In this document: positions 29,044 through 38,991 of the stretch, one piece after another
Layout: every line of letters begins with the position of its first letter
Position numbering within the stretch: the first letter of the stretch is position 1
Source of the DNA: Roseivirga sp.
GTDB lineage: Bacteria; Bacteroidota; Bacteroidia; Cytophagales; Cyclobacteriaceae
Assembly (NCBI GenBank): GCA_018402485.1
Contig: JAGYIY010000001.1
Location: forward strand, 280,001 to 344,000
Direction of reading: 5' to 3'
Length of the DNA stretch: 64,000 nucleotides
Notes under the pieces: model-generated
Told to the model about the DNA's origin: nothing
Seen by the model: the letters and a program-made list of their open reading frames with translations, nothing else
The model's database searches: none
Program-made: the position numbers and the translations under genes

Positions 29044-29576
29044 AGAACAAACTATTGTACTCCCCATATTTAATGATTATCATCCTTTTTATGGGTACAA
29101 ATGGTTATGCCCAAAGGGATAAATATAGTCCTGAAAAAGCACAAGAAGCCATTGAAGAATTCAAGAAGACGGACAAAAGTCTTCTAAGGTTTTTTGAATC
29201 ATCTTTTGGATATGCGGTATTTCCTTCTGTCGGTAAGGGCGCCATAGGCATTGGAGGTGCCTCCGGTCGTGGAGTGGTTTATCGAGGGGGTAGTTCTATG
29301 GGAGGCGTAAACCTGAAGCAGGTCTCCATTGGCTTTCAGTTTGGCGGACAAGTTTACCGAGAAATCATTTTTTTCGAAGATGCCGATGCCTACCAGCGCT
29401 TCATTTCCAATCAATTTCAATTTGCCGCCCAAGTTTCAGCTGTGGCACTCAAAAGTGGTATTTCGGCAGACGCCAAATACGCAGATGGTGTTGCTGTTTT
29501 TACCATGGCCAAAGGTGGCTTAATGTATGAAGCATCGGTAGGAGGCCAAAGATTTAAGTTTATTCCATTCAAATAG
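29040..29576 (+). CDS. SYLF/YSC84-domain exported protein
   Basis: A 178-residue protein with an N-terminal signal peptide (LYSPYLMIIILFMGTNGYAQ) and a SYLF lipid-binding domain: FGYAVFPSVGKGAIGIGGASGRGVVY, QVSIGFQFGGQVYREIIFF and VFTMAKGGLMYEASVGGQ. Bacterial SYLF proteins are thought to bind phospholipid in the envelope. It is the last gene of the four-gene unit; its link to cytoplasmic VWA/AAA+ proteins is unexplained. Confidence 0.85.
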   Translation: MKNKLLYSPYLMIIILFMGTNGYAQRDKYSPEKAQEAIEEFKKTDKSLLRFFESSFGYAVFPSVGKGAIGIGGASGRGVVYRGGSSMGGVNLKQVSIGFQFGGQVYREIIFFEDADAYQRFISNQFQFAAQVSAVALKSGISADAKYADGVAVFTMAKGGLMYEASVGGQRFKFIPFK

Positions 29577-29585
29577 GCCAGAACC

Positions 29586-30113
29586 TTATTGAACAGGGTA
29601 AACAGCTCTCACCTCAATTTCAATGAATTTGTTTGGATCTACCAACTGATAAACACCAACGGTAGATCTTGCCACCTTATTTGGATTATCCATATGATTA
29701 AAATATTCTGCATACGCCTGAAACCATCCTTCAAAATCAGGTTTATTCTCATTCAATGGATCCGGGGCTACATATACCTTCATCGCTATTACATCCTGTA
29801 AGCCCAAGCCTTCTTCAGATAAATAAGCATCAATGCGTTTCAATGCACTCACAGACTGGTCATAGGTATTGCCAAAACGTGCTCTATCTCCTTCGGGTAA
29901 ATCCGGATTCTTCGGTTCAGCAACAATGCCACTTGCAAAATAAAGGCCATTGCCGGCCGGTACCTTTACCCCTTTCAAAATAGAAGACCCCTCACGATCA
30001 AAACGTTTTACTTGCTCGATAGTCTTTTCTGAAGCTTCCTTCCTTGGAGCCTTGCAGCTCAGTAAAAGGACAAAAACCAAAACAATGCTGAGATAAAGCT
30101 TGAAAAATTTCAT
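29586..30113 (-). CDS. RidA/YjgF-family lipoprotein
   Basis: A 175-residue member of the RidA (enamine/imine deaminase) superfamily with a lipoprotein signal (LVFVLLLSCKAP). The RidA core is visible: GLYFASGIV, TYDQSVSALKRIDAYLSEEGLGLQDVIAMKVYV and ARSTVGVYQL...IEIEVRAV. The Arg of ARS matches the substrate carboxylate-binding Arg of RidA. An exported form is unusual because imine detoxification is cytosolic, so it may have another function. It is convergent with the SYLF gene. Confidence 0.85.
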   Translation of the reverse strand: MKFFKLYLSIVLVFVLLLSCKAPRKEASEKTIEQVKRFDREGSSILKGVKVPAGNGLYFASGIVAEPKNPDLPEGDRARFGNTYDQSVSALKRIDAYLSEEGLGLQDVIAMKVYVAPDPLNENKPDFEGWFQAYAEYFNHMDNPNKVARSTVGVYQLVDPNKFIEIEVRAVYPVQ

Positions 30114-30211
30114 AGGAATTTTTGTTAAAGATACAGGTTTTTGAAAACCTGAAGTTGGTTTTTACTGGGTTGATTGGTTATATTGAGAACCATCTCAACG
30201 AAAACATACTT

Positions 30212-33200
30212 ATGAAAATCCATTTTAACACTGCTCTTACCCTTGTTCTTTTGTTTTGGACAAGTCTCGATTCACAAGCACAACGCAATAAAAAAGACAT
30301 CATTACCTACGACTCTACCCTCTACAACGCCATGGAGTTTAGGTTAGTTGGCCCATTTAGAGGAGGCCGTGCTTTGGCAGCCGCAGGAGTCGTACAAAAC
30401 CCAATGGTCTATTATATGGGCTCCACTGGCGGTGTTTGGAAAACGGAAGATGCCGGGCAGAGTTGGTTCAATGTTTCCGATGGATTTTTCAATACAGCAT
30501 CTGTAGGTGCGATCACCGTTTCCGAATCTGATCCTAATGTGGTCTACGTAGGTATGGGTGAAGCTCCCGTTCGCGGGGTCATGACCTCTCATGGAGATGG
30601 CGTATATAAGTCGACCGATGGTGGTAAAACCTGGCAACACATGGGCTTAGCTAAAACCCGTCAGATTTCTAAAATTGTTGTTCATCCAGATAACCCCAAC
30701 TTTCTGCTGGTAGGTGCACAAGGCAGCCCGTATGGTGCAACAGAAGATCGTGGCATCTATCGTTCTACTGATGGCGGTGAGAGCTGGACCAAGGTGCATT
30801 ATGTGGATGAAAATTCAGGTGTGGGTGATTTGAGCATGGACATGACCAACCCTCGCAACATCTATGCTGCCTATTGGGACCACAGAAGGTACCCATGGAA
30901 AGTGCAAAGTGGTGGTCCGGGCAGCGGCATCTGGAAATCTACCGATGGTGGACAAAACTGGGAAAAGCTTAGCCAAGGCCTTCCAAAAGGTGTGATGGGC
31001 AAAATTGGAGTTTCTGTTTCTCGTGCCAACCCCAATAAAGTATGGGCCATTGTTGAAGCGGAGAAAGGTGGACTCTACCGCTCAGACAATGCCGGTAAAA
31101 ACTGGAAGCTTATCAATGACAATCGCCTACTTCATGCAAGGTCTTGGTATTACATGCACATTATGGCTCATCCTACCGATCCTGAAAGTGTATTTGTTAT
31201 GAATGCTCCACTGGTGCAATCGACCGACAATGGAAGAACATTTGTGGATTTACGAACACCTCACGGTGATAACCATGGCATTTGGATCAATCCTGAAAAG
31301 CCTGAATACATGATCAATGTCAATGATGGTGGCGCGAATGTTTCCATCAATGGAGGCCTAGACTGGTCACCACAAAACAACCAACCCACAGCGCAGTTTT
31401 ATCGGGTCAATGCAGACCGACAGTACCCCTACCGCATTTATGGTGGGCAGCAAGACAATAGTTCTGTTTCAATCGCCTCAAGGGTCGATGGTCCGGGCAT
31501 CTCAGGAAGAGACTTTTTCCCAGTAGGTGGTTGTGAAAGTGCTTATTCAGCATTTGATCCTGACAACCCACAATACGTATATTCGGGCTGTTATCAGGGA
31601 ATTATAAACGAATGGAACGCAGAGACTAAAGACACCAAAGATGTGATGGCCTACCCTTTTCAAGGACTTGGCAGTAACCCAAAGGACTTAAAGTATCGCT
31701 TCAATTGGAACGCACCAATCATTGCTTCACTACACAATCCTTCAGTGATCTATCATGCCGGCAATAAGTTACTTAAAACTACAAATAGAGGTATTACTTG
31801 GGAAGAAGTGAGCCCCGATTTAACGCGCAATAAAGCCGAAAACATCAATTGGGGTGGCGGTCCCATTACCAATGAAGGAGCAGGAGGGGAAATTTATCAT
31901 ACCCTAAATTACATTGCAGAATCACCCCATACGCCAGATGTTATTTATGCAGGTGCAGACGATGGCATGTTGCATGTTACGCGCAATGGTGGTAAATCTT
32001 GGTCGAACATTACCATACCCAAACTAGAGGAAGGCATGGTGAATCAAATAGAAGTATCACCGCACGACCCAGCAACGGTATTTGTAGCCTACAATCGCTA
32101 CAAATTCAATGATTTCACCCCATACCTTTATGTTTCTTTTGACTATGGGAAGAATTGGGAAAACCGTACCAATGGCATCAAAAAAGATGATCACGTTCGA
32201 GTGGTACGCGAAGACCCAAACCAAAAGAATTTGCTCTATGCCGGAACAGAAACTGGATTATACATCTCATTTGATGCAGGTTTACAATGGCAGCCGTTTC
32301 AGCACAACTTACCCATCGTTCCCATTACTGACTTAAAAGTACACGGTAATGATTTGATTGTGGCCACACAAGGACGTGCCTTTTGGGTGATGGACGACTT
32401 GAATCCATTGTATGAGATGGAACAAGCACAAGGAAGCGATTTTTACCTTTATCAAACAGAAAATGCCCTGCGCGATAATGCCCGAAGAAGTTCAGCACCA
32501 GGTTTAGGACAAAATCCATACCCAGGACTAACCGCTTATGTATATCTGAAAGAAAATAGGGATTCTATTCCTTTGGTGGCAACCATTGAAAATGCCAATG
32601 GCGATGAGGTAAGAACTTTTGCTTCTGATGCCAAAAGCCCACAAGAAAAAATAGCGAAGAAAGCTGGTATGAACCGCATCCAATGGGACATGACAAAAAC
32701 TAATTTTGATGGTGTAGAGGGCCTTTTTATGGGGCTTGGTGCGGGTGGACATCGTGTTGCTCCGGGTCAATATACTTTACGTGTGCGTTATGGTGAACAT
32801 GAAAAAGCCATGCCTTTTGAGATTTTACCACATCCGAAATGGAAGGCAACAACTGCACAGTATACCGATCAACAACAGGCTTTGAAACAACTGCGCGTAA
32901 TGATCGAAACCCTCCAACAGAAAGCAAACGACATCCGCTCCATGCGTGTACAGATGAAGGACATGAAAGAAAGAATAGATATAGAAAAACATCTGGCCAT
33001 TCACGAAAACATAGATACTTTGGTAGTTGCTATCGACCGTATGGAGACATTGATGGTTCAGCCGAAACAAAAAACTTTCCAAGATGTAATAAATTTCCCC
33101 AATAAATTGGAGGCCAGCCTGTTACACCTCTATGGTACGATTGATGGGATAGAGCCACCCATTACCGATGGACAAAAAGAGCGCCTAGAGGACATGAAAC

Positions 33201-33316
33201 AAGAATACGAAGATTTAATGTCGCAAATAGAACAATTAGATCAAGATATTATTGATTTCAATAATTTGTTAATCGAACAGCGTGTGCAATGGATAGCGCC
33301 TAAAAAGAAAAACTAA
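30212..33316 (+). CDS. Exported Asp-box (BNR/VPS10-sortilin-like) repeat protein
   Basis: About 1034 residues from ATG 30212, where a signal peptide begins (MKIHFNTALTLVLLFWTSLDSQAQ); the open frame runs upstream to 30122. At least nine Asp-box repeats of the S/T-x-D-x-G-x-x-W type are visible, for example STDGGKTWQH, STDGGESWTK, STDGGQNWEK, SDNAGKNWKL, TRNGGKSWSN and SFDYGKNWEN, indicating two beta-propellers. The C-terminus is helical (QQKANDIRSMRVQMKDMKERI). Annotated elsewhere as glycosyl hydrolase or sortilin-like; no catalytic residues can be assigned. Possibly a cell-surface or periplasmic binding protein. Confidence 0.85.
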   Translation: MKIHFNTALTLVLLFWTSLDSQAQRNKKDIITYDSTLYNAMEFRLVGPFRGGRALAAAGVVQNPMVYYMGSTGGVWKTEDAGQSWFNVSDGFFNTASVGAITVSESDPNVVYVGMGEAPVRGVMTSHGDGVYKSTDGGKTWQHMGLAKTRQISKIVVHPDNPNFLLVGAQGSPYGATEDRGIYRSTDGGESWTKVHYVDENSGVGDLSMDMTNPRNIYAAYWDHRRYPWKVQSGGPGSGIWKSTDGGQNWEKLSQGLPKGVMGKIGVSVSRANPNKVWAIVEAEKGGLYRSDNAGKNWKLINDNRLLHARSWYYMHIMAHPTDPESVFVMNAPLVQSTDNGRTFVDLRTPHGDNHGIWINPEKPEYMINVNDGGANVSINGGLDWSPQNNQPTAQFYRVNADRQYPYRIYGGQQDNSSVSIASRVDGPGISGRDFFPVGGCESAYSAFDPDNPQYVYSGCYQGIINEWNAETKDTKDVMAYPFQGLGSNPKDLKYRFNWNAPIIASLHNPSVIYHAGNKLLKTTNRGITWEEVSPDLTRNKAENINWGGGPITNEGAGGEIYHTLNYIAESPHTPDVIYAGADDGMLHVTRNGGKSWSNITIPKLEEGMVNQIEVSPHDPATVFVAYNRYKFNDFTPYLYVSFDYGKNWENRTNGIKKDDHVRVVREDPNQKNLLYAGTETGLYISFDAGLQWQPFQHNLPIVPITDLKVHGNDLIVATQGRAFWVMDDLNPLYEMEQAQGSDFYLYQTENALRDNARRSSAPGLGQNPYPGLTAYVYLKENRDSIPLVATIENANGDEVRTFASDAKSPQEKIAKKAGMNRIQWDMTKTNFDGVEGLFMGLGAGGHRVAPGQYTLRVRYGEHEKAMPFEILPHPKWKATTAQYTDQQQALKQLRVMIETLQQKANDIRSMRVQMKDMKERIDIEKHLAIHENIDTLVVAIDRMETLMVQPKQKTFQDVINFPNKLEASLLHLYGTIDGIEPPITDGQKERLEDMKQEYEDLMSQIEQLDQDIIDFNNLLIEQRVQWIAPKKKN

Positions 33317-33517
33317 TGCATTTACTTAAAGTTCAGCAACCATTAGTCACCCATGCATCACGCCTATCAGTAATTAGCTTGGTCTTTGCTTTTTTTAACA
33401 TAAACTCGCAGATTGTTTGCAACCTAATGAATTAATTAAGGGTTGATAAATAAGTTCGAACCAATTCAAAGCAATAAATGCTTTGAAGCGAACTTTACAA
33501 ATGAGATGTATACCAAG

Positions 33518-35563
33518 ATGATGAAGCGACTGATTATTTTATTTATATTTTTCAGCTTTGGTCTAAACGCGCAAGCGTTACAAGACTCCACAGAATATTT
33601 ACAGCCAACGGTTTCTCAAATGAAGGAATCGAGGTTGGTTGTTCAGATTTTAGATTATTTTCATTATCGGGATGTACCTCTCAACGATTCCCTATCTTCA
33701 GTCATTTTCGACAACTATTTAGGTGCACTCGATGGCAATAAAAATTACTTCCTAGCAGGCGACATTGCCTCCTTTGAGAAGTACCGATATCAATTAGATG
33801 ATGACTTAAAAAGTGGAAATCTTGTACCTGCTTATTATATCTTCAATATCTACCAAAAGCGTCTGAAAAACAGGCTCGAATATGCCCTTGCCAAAAGCAA
33901 AACACGCTTTAACTTCGATAAGAAGGAAGAGTTCGTCATTGACCGGGAAAAGGCGGAATATGTTACCTCCGAGGAAGAGATGGATGAACTTTGGCGAAAA
34001 CTTTTAAAGAGTCAGGCATTGAACCTGAAATTAAGCGGCTCAGATGAAGAGAAAATCGAACAAGTATTAACAGAGCGCTACGAAAGGTTTCAAAGCAATG
34101 TAGAGAAGTACAATAACAACGATGTCTTTCAAATCTTTATGAATTCCGTAACAGAAGGATTTGACCCGCATACCAATTACTTTACCCCACTGAACGCTGA
34201 TGACTTCAAAATGGCCAGTTCAAAATCTTTGGAAGGAATAGGAGCTACCCTCCAACAAGACACCGACTTTACTAAAATTGTAGAACTAAAAGCAGGTGGA
34301 CCTGCTTTTATGAGTGGGCAAATCAACAAAGATGATCGTGTAGTTGGGGTTGGTCAGGGAGCCGATGGTGATATGGTAAATGTAGTCGGCTGGAGATCGG
34401 ATGAAGTTGCCGGAATGATTCGCGGAGCCAAAGGAACATTGGTACGTTTAGAACTTTTGCCAGCTGGAGCAAGTGTAGGTTCCCCAACCAAAGAAGTACA
34501 ATTGGTAAGGGATAAAATAAACTTAGATGAAGCTCGCGCCAAAAGTGAGGTAGTGGAGTACTTTGAGGATGGTCGGAAATTGAAAATGGGTATCATTACT
34601 GTTCCAGATTTTTATGTCGATGGGGAAGAAATGCGCGAAAAGCCGGAAGATTACCGTAGTACAACCAATGATGTGAAAAGACTATTAGACGAACTAGCGT
34701 CAGAAAACGTAGATGGCGTCATGCTCGATCTGCGTAATAATGGTGGAGGAGCACTCATAGAAGCCATAAGTCTAACCGGTCTTTTTATCCCTGAAGGCCC
34801 CGTTGTTCAGGTAAAATACCCGCAAGATCGAGTAGATGTTATGGACGATGAAGACCAAAACATGCTCTATAAAGGCCCTATGAATGTGATGATCAACCGA
34901 TTTTCGGCATCCGCCTCTGAGATTTTTGCCGGAGCCATGCAGGACTATAAGCGTGGAATTATAGTAGGAGAACAAACTTATGGCAAGGGAACGGTTCAGC
35001 GTGTCAGTGGACTCGATGAATTTCTCAGGGAGAAAACAGATGAAGAGTTAGGGTTATTGAAATTCACCATGGCCAAATTTTACAGGGTAACCGGTTCGAG
35101 TACGCAACACCGTGGCGTTTCACCAGACATTGCCTACCCCTCAGCTTTCAGTGCAGAAGAATTTGGTGAAAGCTCCAAGCCTAGTGCCATGCCTTGGGAT
35201 AAAATTGAAGCTACAGATTTCAAACCTTTAGATTACGTAGATGAATCACTTTTGGCATCATTGGAAGCCAAACACAAAGAGCGCCTAAAACAAGATGATA
35301 CCTGGCAAGAGTTCTTCTTCGATTTGGAGGAGTTGAAAAAGAACAGAGAAAGAAACGCAATTTCATTGAATTATACAGACCGAAAGAAAGAACAAGAAAG
35401 GTTGGATGAACGCAGAGCAGCTCGTGTAAAGATAGGTGCTTCTTTGGCTAATACCGAAACCAAACAAGAAGAAACCAGAGCTTTAGAGGACATAAAAGAC
35501 CCTTACTTGAAAGAAAGCATTCGTTTGCTGGCAGATCAAATTTTAATGCGAAAGAAAGGGTAG
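33518..35563 (+). CDS. Carboxy-terminal processing protease (Prc/Tsp type, S41A)
   Basis: About 681 residues with a signal peptide (MKRLIILFIFFSFGLNAQ). An N-terminal Tsp-type helical domain (FDPHTNYFTP motif) is followed by a PDZ domain (KIVELKAGGPAFMSGQINKDDRVVGVGQ) and the S41 peptidase. Catalytic Ser is in FSASASEIFAGAMQDY and Lys in QTYGKGTVQ. This is the Prc-size enzyme rather than the short CtpA. It trims exported proteins at the C-terminus in the periplasm. The open frame runs to 33443, but ATG 33518 (or 33521) begins the signal peptide. Confidence 0.92.
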   Translation: MMKRLIILFIFFSFGLNAQALQDSTEYLQPTVSQMKESRLVVQILDYFHYRDVPLNDSLSSVIFDNYLGALDGNKNYFLAGDIASFEKYRYQLDDDLKSGNLVPAYYIFNIYQKRLKNRLEYALAKSKTRFNFDKKEEFVIDREKAEYVTSEEEMDELWRKLLKSQALNLKLSGSDEEKIEQVLTERYERFQSNVEKYNNNDVFQIFMNSVTEGFDPHTNYFTPLNADDFKMASSKSLEGIGATLQQDTDFTKIVELKAGGPAFMSGQINKDDRVVGVGQGADGDMVNVVGWRSDEVAGMIRGAKGTLVRLELLPAGASVGSPTKEVQLVRDKINLDEARAKSEVVEYFEDGRKLKMGIITVPDFYVDGEEMREKPEDYRSTTNDVKRLLDELASENVDGVMLDLRNNGGGALIEAISLTGLFIPEGPVVQVKYPQDRVDVMDDEDQNMLYKGPMNVMINRFSASASEIFAGAMQDYKRGIIVGEQTYGKGTVQRVSGLDEFLREKTDEELGLLKFTMAKFYRVTGSSTQHRGVSPDIAYPSAFSAEEFGESSKPSAMPWDKIEATDFKPLDYVDESLLASLEAKHKERLKQDDTWQEFFFDLEELKKNRERNAISLNYTDRKKEQERLDERRAARVKIGASLANTETKQEETRALEDIKDPYLKESIRLLADQILMRKKG

Positions 35564-35866
35564 TTTCTCCCGTTGAACAAAATGAAAAACCGAAGCCTAA
35601 GGATTTTTTTGTACCTATACGGTATACCTATTTACCCCAAACGAAGGAAGAGAAGGCATCATCAAATTCCGTTCTTGCCACATGTTGAGCCAAATTACCA
35701 AAAATTTTTACCCCTATTTTATAACGAAATCAAGGATGTGATGCTACTCATACCCTGCTTCAAAAAAGGTTGCTACATATTCTTCAGAAGGTTTACCCCT
35801 TTTCTCTATCCTGACTTTGATGAAAATGTTTGAAGCTCTTCATCTCTCACCAGAAAACTCTTAGCC
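35564..35866. other. Intergenic region between the Prc-type protease and M61 genes
   Basis: No gene is convincingly supported. A frame from TTG 35573 could encode 86 residues rich in Lys, Arg and Phe with no family resemblance; I treat it as chance. The region separates convergent genes, and no clear terminator hairpin was found. Confidence 0.45.
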
Positions 35867-37669
35867 CTATCGAGCTGTTAGCCAAGCCTTTCTTCTAGCC
35901 GCAGCTTGTACATTAGCATTTTCATCCCACCGCGTTCGCATAGCAGAACTTTCTGCTAAAGTGACGGTCTTGGTCAACTCCTTGCCCCAGCGATTGACCA
36001 AAATGGATATTTGATCTCCGGGTTTATATTGAGATAAAATTTCCTGAACACTTGTTACATCGGATAATGACACCCCTGCAATAGACAAAACCAAATCTTC
36101 TCCGGCAATGCCCGCTTCATAAACTGGTGAATCTACAAGTGGATTCTCTAACCATCGACCTACACCATTTTGCACGCGTAGACGGGTTCCTAAGGTAGGT
36201 ACACCGGGCTGAGACTTTTCAAAAATCACCCCCATTTTCTTAAAAAGTTGTGCATAATCAGGCATCTGACTATCGAAAATATATCGTGAGAAAAAGTCCT
36301 GAGCAAAATTTATGTCTGCATACATAGCCAAAACCGTTTGCAAATCTCTTACACTATATGGAGATTCTCTTTTACCATGAGCATTCCATACAGATTTCAT
36401 GTATCCATCGAGTGACTTCCCCTTATCTAGACTTCTCAAACTCATGTCCAGTGCCAAACCTAAGACAGAACCATAGGTATAGTAGGAGATAAAAATATTG
36501 GCGTTGTTGTCGGGGTCTATGGAAGAAGCGGCATCCACAAAGGGAGCACGATAGCTCATTTCTGTCGGATTAAAATATTTTCTACCTGGAGCATTCATCA
36601 CATAGCTTACTGCGCCACCCAAACTATTGACATAATCTTCTTGAGATAAATTTCCCGAACGAGCACGTATCAGGTTGGTGTAATAACTGGTAAAGCCTTC
36701 TGCAAACCACAACTCACCGCTCATATTGGCATCTTCAAAGTCAAAGGGCTCTAGAGATTTTGGCCGTATGCGCTCCACATTCCAAGCATGAAAAAACTCA
36801 TGCGACATGGTGCCCATGGAAGTGTTGCCCAAGGGCTTTTCATTTGGTTTAGCACTCACCACAAAGGTTGAATTTCGATGTTCCATACCATCTCCACTGG
36901 CATTGGGCACGTAGCAAGAAAGAAAAGTGTAGGTATCAAAATCAAAATCAGGTAACTCACCAAAAACAGCTCTCTGCTGCTTTACAATTTTCATCACCTC
37001 AGCAAAATACCGATCCACTTCCACCTCAGTCGCTGAACTGTGCATCGCCAGTCTAATGGTTTGCCCCTCTATTTCTTCAGAACGAAAAGATAAATCAGCA
37101 ATTTCTATGGGGCTATCCATAAAATAAGCAAGATCTGGAGCATAATACAAATCTGGAGCTTGCATAGGTAGCTGTGTAGCCACATCCCAGTTACTATTTT
37201 CAGGTAAATCGAAGGTGAGGCGAATAGGACGATGTTCTAAATTCCGTGCCCAAACAAAAGTGGCAGGAATATTTAAGTGAGCATGGGTTTCATCGATACC
37301 CGAATAGGTGCCTCCTGCCCGATTGGCAAATAGGGTGTATTCAAAAATCACGGTGCCCGAATGCCCGGAGACATTCCATTGTTGTGGACTAGAACGAGTG
37401 ACGGATAAAGGATTCCCTTGCTCGTCAGTAGCCTGAACGTTATAAACATTTTTAGCAAAGTCGTGTACCGCATAGCGACCAGGAGAGCTACGGCTCATGC
37501 GCACTTCAAGCACCTTATTTTCGAGGTTGCTGAAAGTTACTTTGATGCGCGCCTCATGGTGGACTCGATTTTCGAAACTAACTTCATAATAGGTATAGGT
37601 TTGAGCGGATAAGCCCGAGGAAAAGAATAGACTTAAGGCTAGAAAAACAAATTGTAAATGCTGCTTCAT
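35867..37669 (-). CDS. M61-family metallopeptidase (glycyl aminopeptidase-like) with PDZ domain
   Basis: A 600-residue exported peptidase with a signal peptide (FVFLALSLFFSSGLSAQ). The zinc motif HEFFHAWN (HExxH) is followed by the third ligand Glu in ELWFAEGFTSYYTN. The N-terminal beta-domain is typical of M61. A C-terminal PDZ domain (SPVYEAGIAGEDLVLSIAGVSLSD) may bind substrates. Expected to release N-terminal Gly/Ala in the periplasm. Single gene, convergent with the Prc-type protease gene. Confidence 0.9.
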   Translation of the reverse strand: MKQHLQFVFLALSLFFSSGLSAQTYTYYEVSFENRVHHEARIKVTFSNLENKVLEVRMSRSSPGRYAVHDFAKNVYNVQATDEQGNPLSVTRSSPQQWNVSGHSGTVIFEYTLFANRAGGTYSGIDETHAHLNIPATFVWARNLEHRPIRLTFDLPENSNWDVATQLPMQAPDLYYAPDLAYFMDSPIEIADLSFRSEEIEGQTIRLAMHSSATEVEVDRYFAEVMKIVKQQRAVFGELPDFDFDTYTFLSCYVPNASGDGMEHRNSTFVVSAKPNEKPLGNTSMGTMSHEFFHAWNVERIRPKSLEPFDFEDANMSGELWFAEGFTSYYTNLIRARSGNLSQEDYVNSLGGAVSYVMNAPGRKYFNPTEMSYRAPFVDAASSIDPDNNANIFISYYTYGSVLGLALDMSLRSLDKGKSLDGYMKSVWNAHGKRESPYSVRDLQTVLAMYADINFAQDFFSRYIFDSQMPDYAQLFKKMGVIFEKSQPGVPTLGTRLRVQNGVGRWLENPLVDSPVYEAGIAGEDLVLSIAGVSLSDVTSVQEILSQYKPGDQISILVNRWGKELTKTVTLAESSAMRTRWDENANVQAAARRKAWLTAR

Positions 37670-37732
37670 GGTATCATGTTTTTTGAAAAATAAGACATTC
37701 TATTCGAAAGGAGGAATGATTTGGCATTTTTG

Positions 37733-37766
37733 GTAAAAAAATGTCGGCCCTCAAAGAGGGTCGACA
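37733..37766 (-). terminator. Terminator after ybjQ/DUF985 unit
   Basis: Stem TGTCGGCCCTC (37742-37752) / GAGGGTCGACA (37756-37766), with one G-U pair and an AAA loop. On the minus strand it is followed by a T run (As at 37735-37741). It ends transcription coming from the YbjQ gene. Confidence 0.75.
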
Positions 37767-37796
37767 CTCACCACTTACAAACCAAAACTAATTATC

Positions 37797-38117
37797 TTAT
37801 TCGTAAAAAACTGCGGTACCGCTGGCAGTAACCATTAGCATGGAAGAATTACTCCCGATGGTTTCATAATCTAAATCAATGCCTATCACCGCATTGGCAC
37901 CTAGGGCTTGTGCATTATATTGCAATTCTTGCAAGGCATTTTCTTTGGCTTCACGAAGTACGCGTTCGTAAGAACCTGAGCGACCTCCTACCAAATCGGT
38001 AATACTCGCAAAGAAATCTTTGAATAGATTGGCACCAATAATGGCCTCTCCTGTTACTACGCCATGGTATTTTTTGATTTGATGACCTTCAATACTATGT
38101 GTTGTTGAAATCAGCAT
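37797..38117 (-). CDS. YbjQ/DUF74-family putative heavy-metal-binding protein
   Basis: A 106-residue protein of the YbjQ (UPF0145) family: [36 protein letters not shown], then [17 protein letters not shown] and a hydrophobic C-terminal strand. It forms pentamers in solved relatives; function is unknown. It lies 46 bp downstream of the DUF985 cupin gene on the same strand and is followed by a terminator. Confidence 0.88.
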   Translation of the reverse strand: MLISTTHSIEGHQIKKYHGVVTGEAIIGANLFKDFFASITDLVGGRSGSYERVLREAKENALQELQYNAQALGANAVIGIDLDYETIGSNSSMLMVTASGTAVFYE

Positions 38118-38163
38118 AACTAGTTGTTTTTTAGTTGAAGAAGAATTTAATAATCTTATGCAT

Positions 38164-38673
38164 TTAACTACTTTTCGTAAATCTCTTAATCAAGGTTTGA
38201 TGCTGCGGATAAGCGGACGATAGCGATTGGCGATCGGCTAATTCAAAGTCCTCAAAAGCAAACCCCGGAACGACAGTACAGCCCACAAGAATATATTCAC
38301 CTCTAATTACTTCAGCAGCAAACCATGTACCTCTAGGAATAACAACCTGGAGGTGTTGCCCCGATGCAATGTCCGTTCCTAGTTTTTGTGAACGCAAAAT
38401 ACCATCCTCTGAAATCATGTGAATTACAACTACACCCCCCTGATGGTAATGCCACATCTCATCAGACCTTAGCCGATGAAAATGAGATCGATTTTCTTTG
38501 TTGAGTAAAAAATAAATCGAAGTACCCAAAGACCTTTGTCCATCATATCGATGAGGTAATTTATCCTGTGAAAGGTTTTCGTTCGATCGATAAGTTTCCT
38601 TGTAAAAACCACCCTCTGGGTGAGGCAACATTTGTAATGCATTGATCCAGTCTTTCGCTTTATTAGAACTCAT
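38164..38673 (-). CDS. DUF985-family cupin protein
   Basis: A 169-residue single-domain cupin: [15 protein letters not shown] at the N-terminus, [29 protein letters not shown] (cupin motif 1 with His/Glu/His) and [18 protein letters not shown] at the end, all typical of DUF985. Possible metal-dependent sugar-binding role; no reaction can be assigned. Probably in a unit with ybjQ. Confidence 0.88.
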   Translation of the reverse strand: MSSNKAKDWINALQMLPHPEGGFYKETYRSNENLSQDKLPHRYDGQRSLGTSIYFLLNKENRSHFHRLRSDEMWHYHQGGVVVIHMISEDGILRSQKLGTDIASGQHLQVVIPRGTWFAAEVIRGEYILVGCTVVPGFAFEDFELADRQSLSSAYPQHQTLIKRFTKSS

Positions 38674-38991
38674 ACAATCATCTGTTTTTCTCTAAAATTA
38701 ATTTTATTTGGTAAGTAGGTATAACCTCTCTAATGATATTTGCATTAGACATGAAACTACCATCTCCAATAAACAAAAAAATATTTGTTTTTAAGTCCCT
38801 TTAAAATACTTCGGTTGATTTGAGTTAAACCACATGAGAAAAAAATATTCATGCAAATTATATTTCTCTTCAGAAGGTTGGGTAAAAAGAAAGATGCAGC
38901 AATTCTAATGCACTTGGTTGAAGGCCTCATTTTCATTTCGCCTACAAAAATGATAACAGCTATCTGTAAATTCTTAATTTACCACATACTA
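38674..38991. other. Intergenic region between DUF985 and rhomboid genes
   Basis: AT-rich, no supported gene. A plus-strand frame at 38851-39042 would give 63 residues, overlaps the end of the rhomboid gene and shows no family features. Promoter for the DUF985 gene is expected in its left part, but no clear consensus was found. Confidence 0.5.

Noticed and set aside
35573..35833. 86-residue plus-strand frame starting at TTG
   Set aside because: Basic, aromatic, no family resemblance, starts with TTG and lies between convergent genes; most likely chance.
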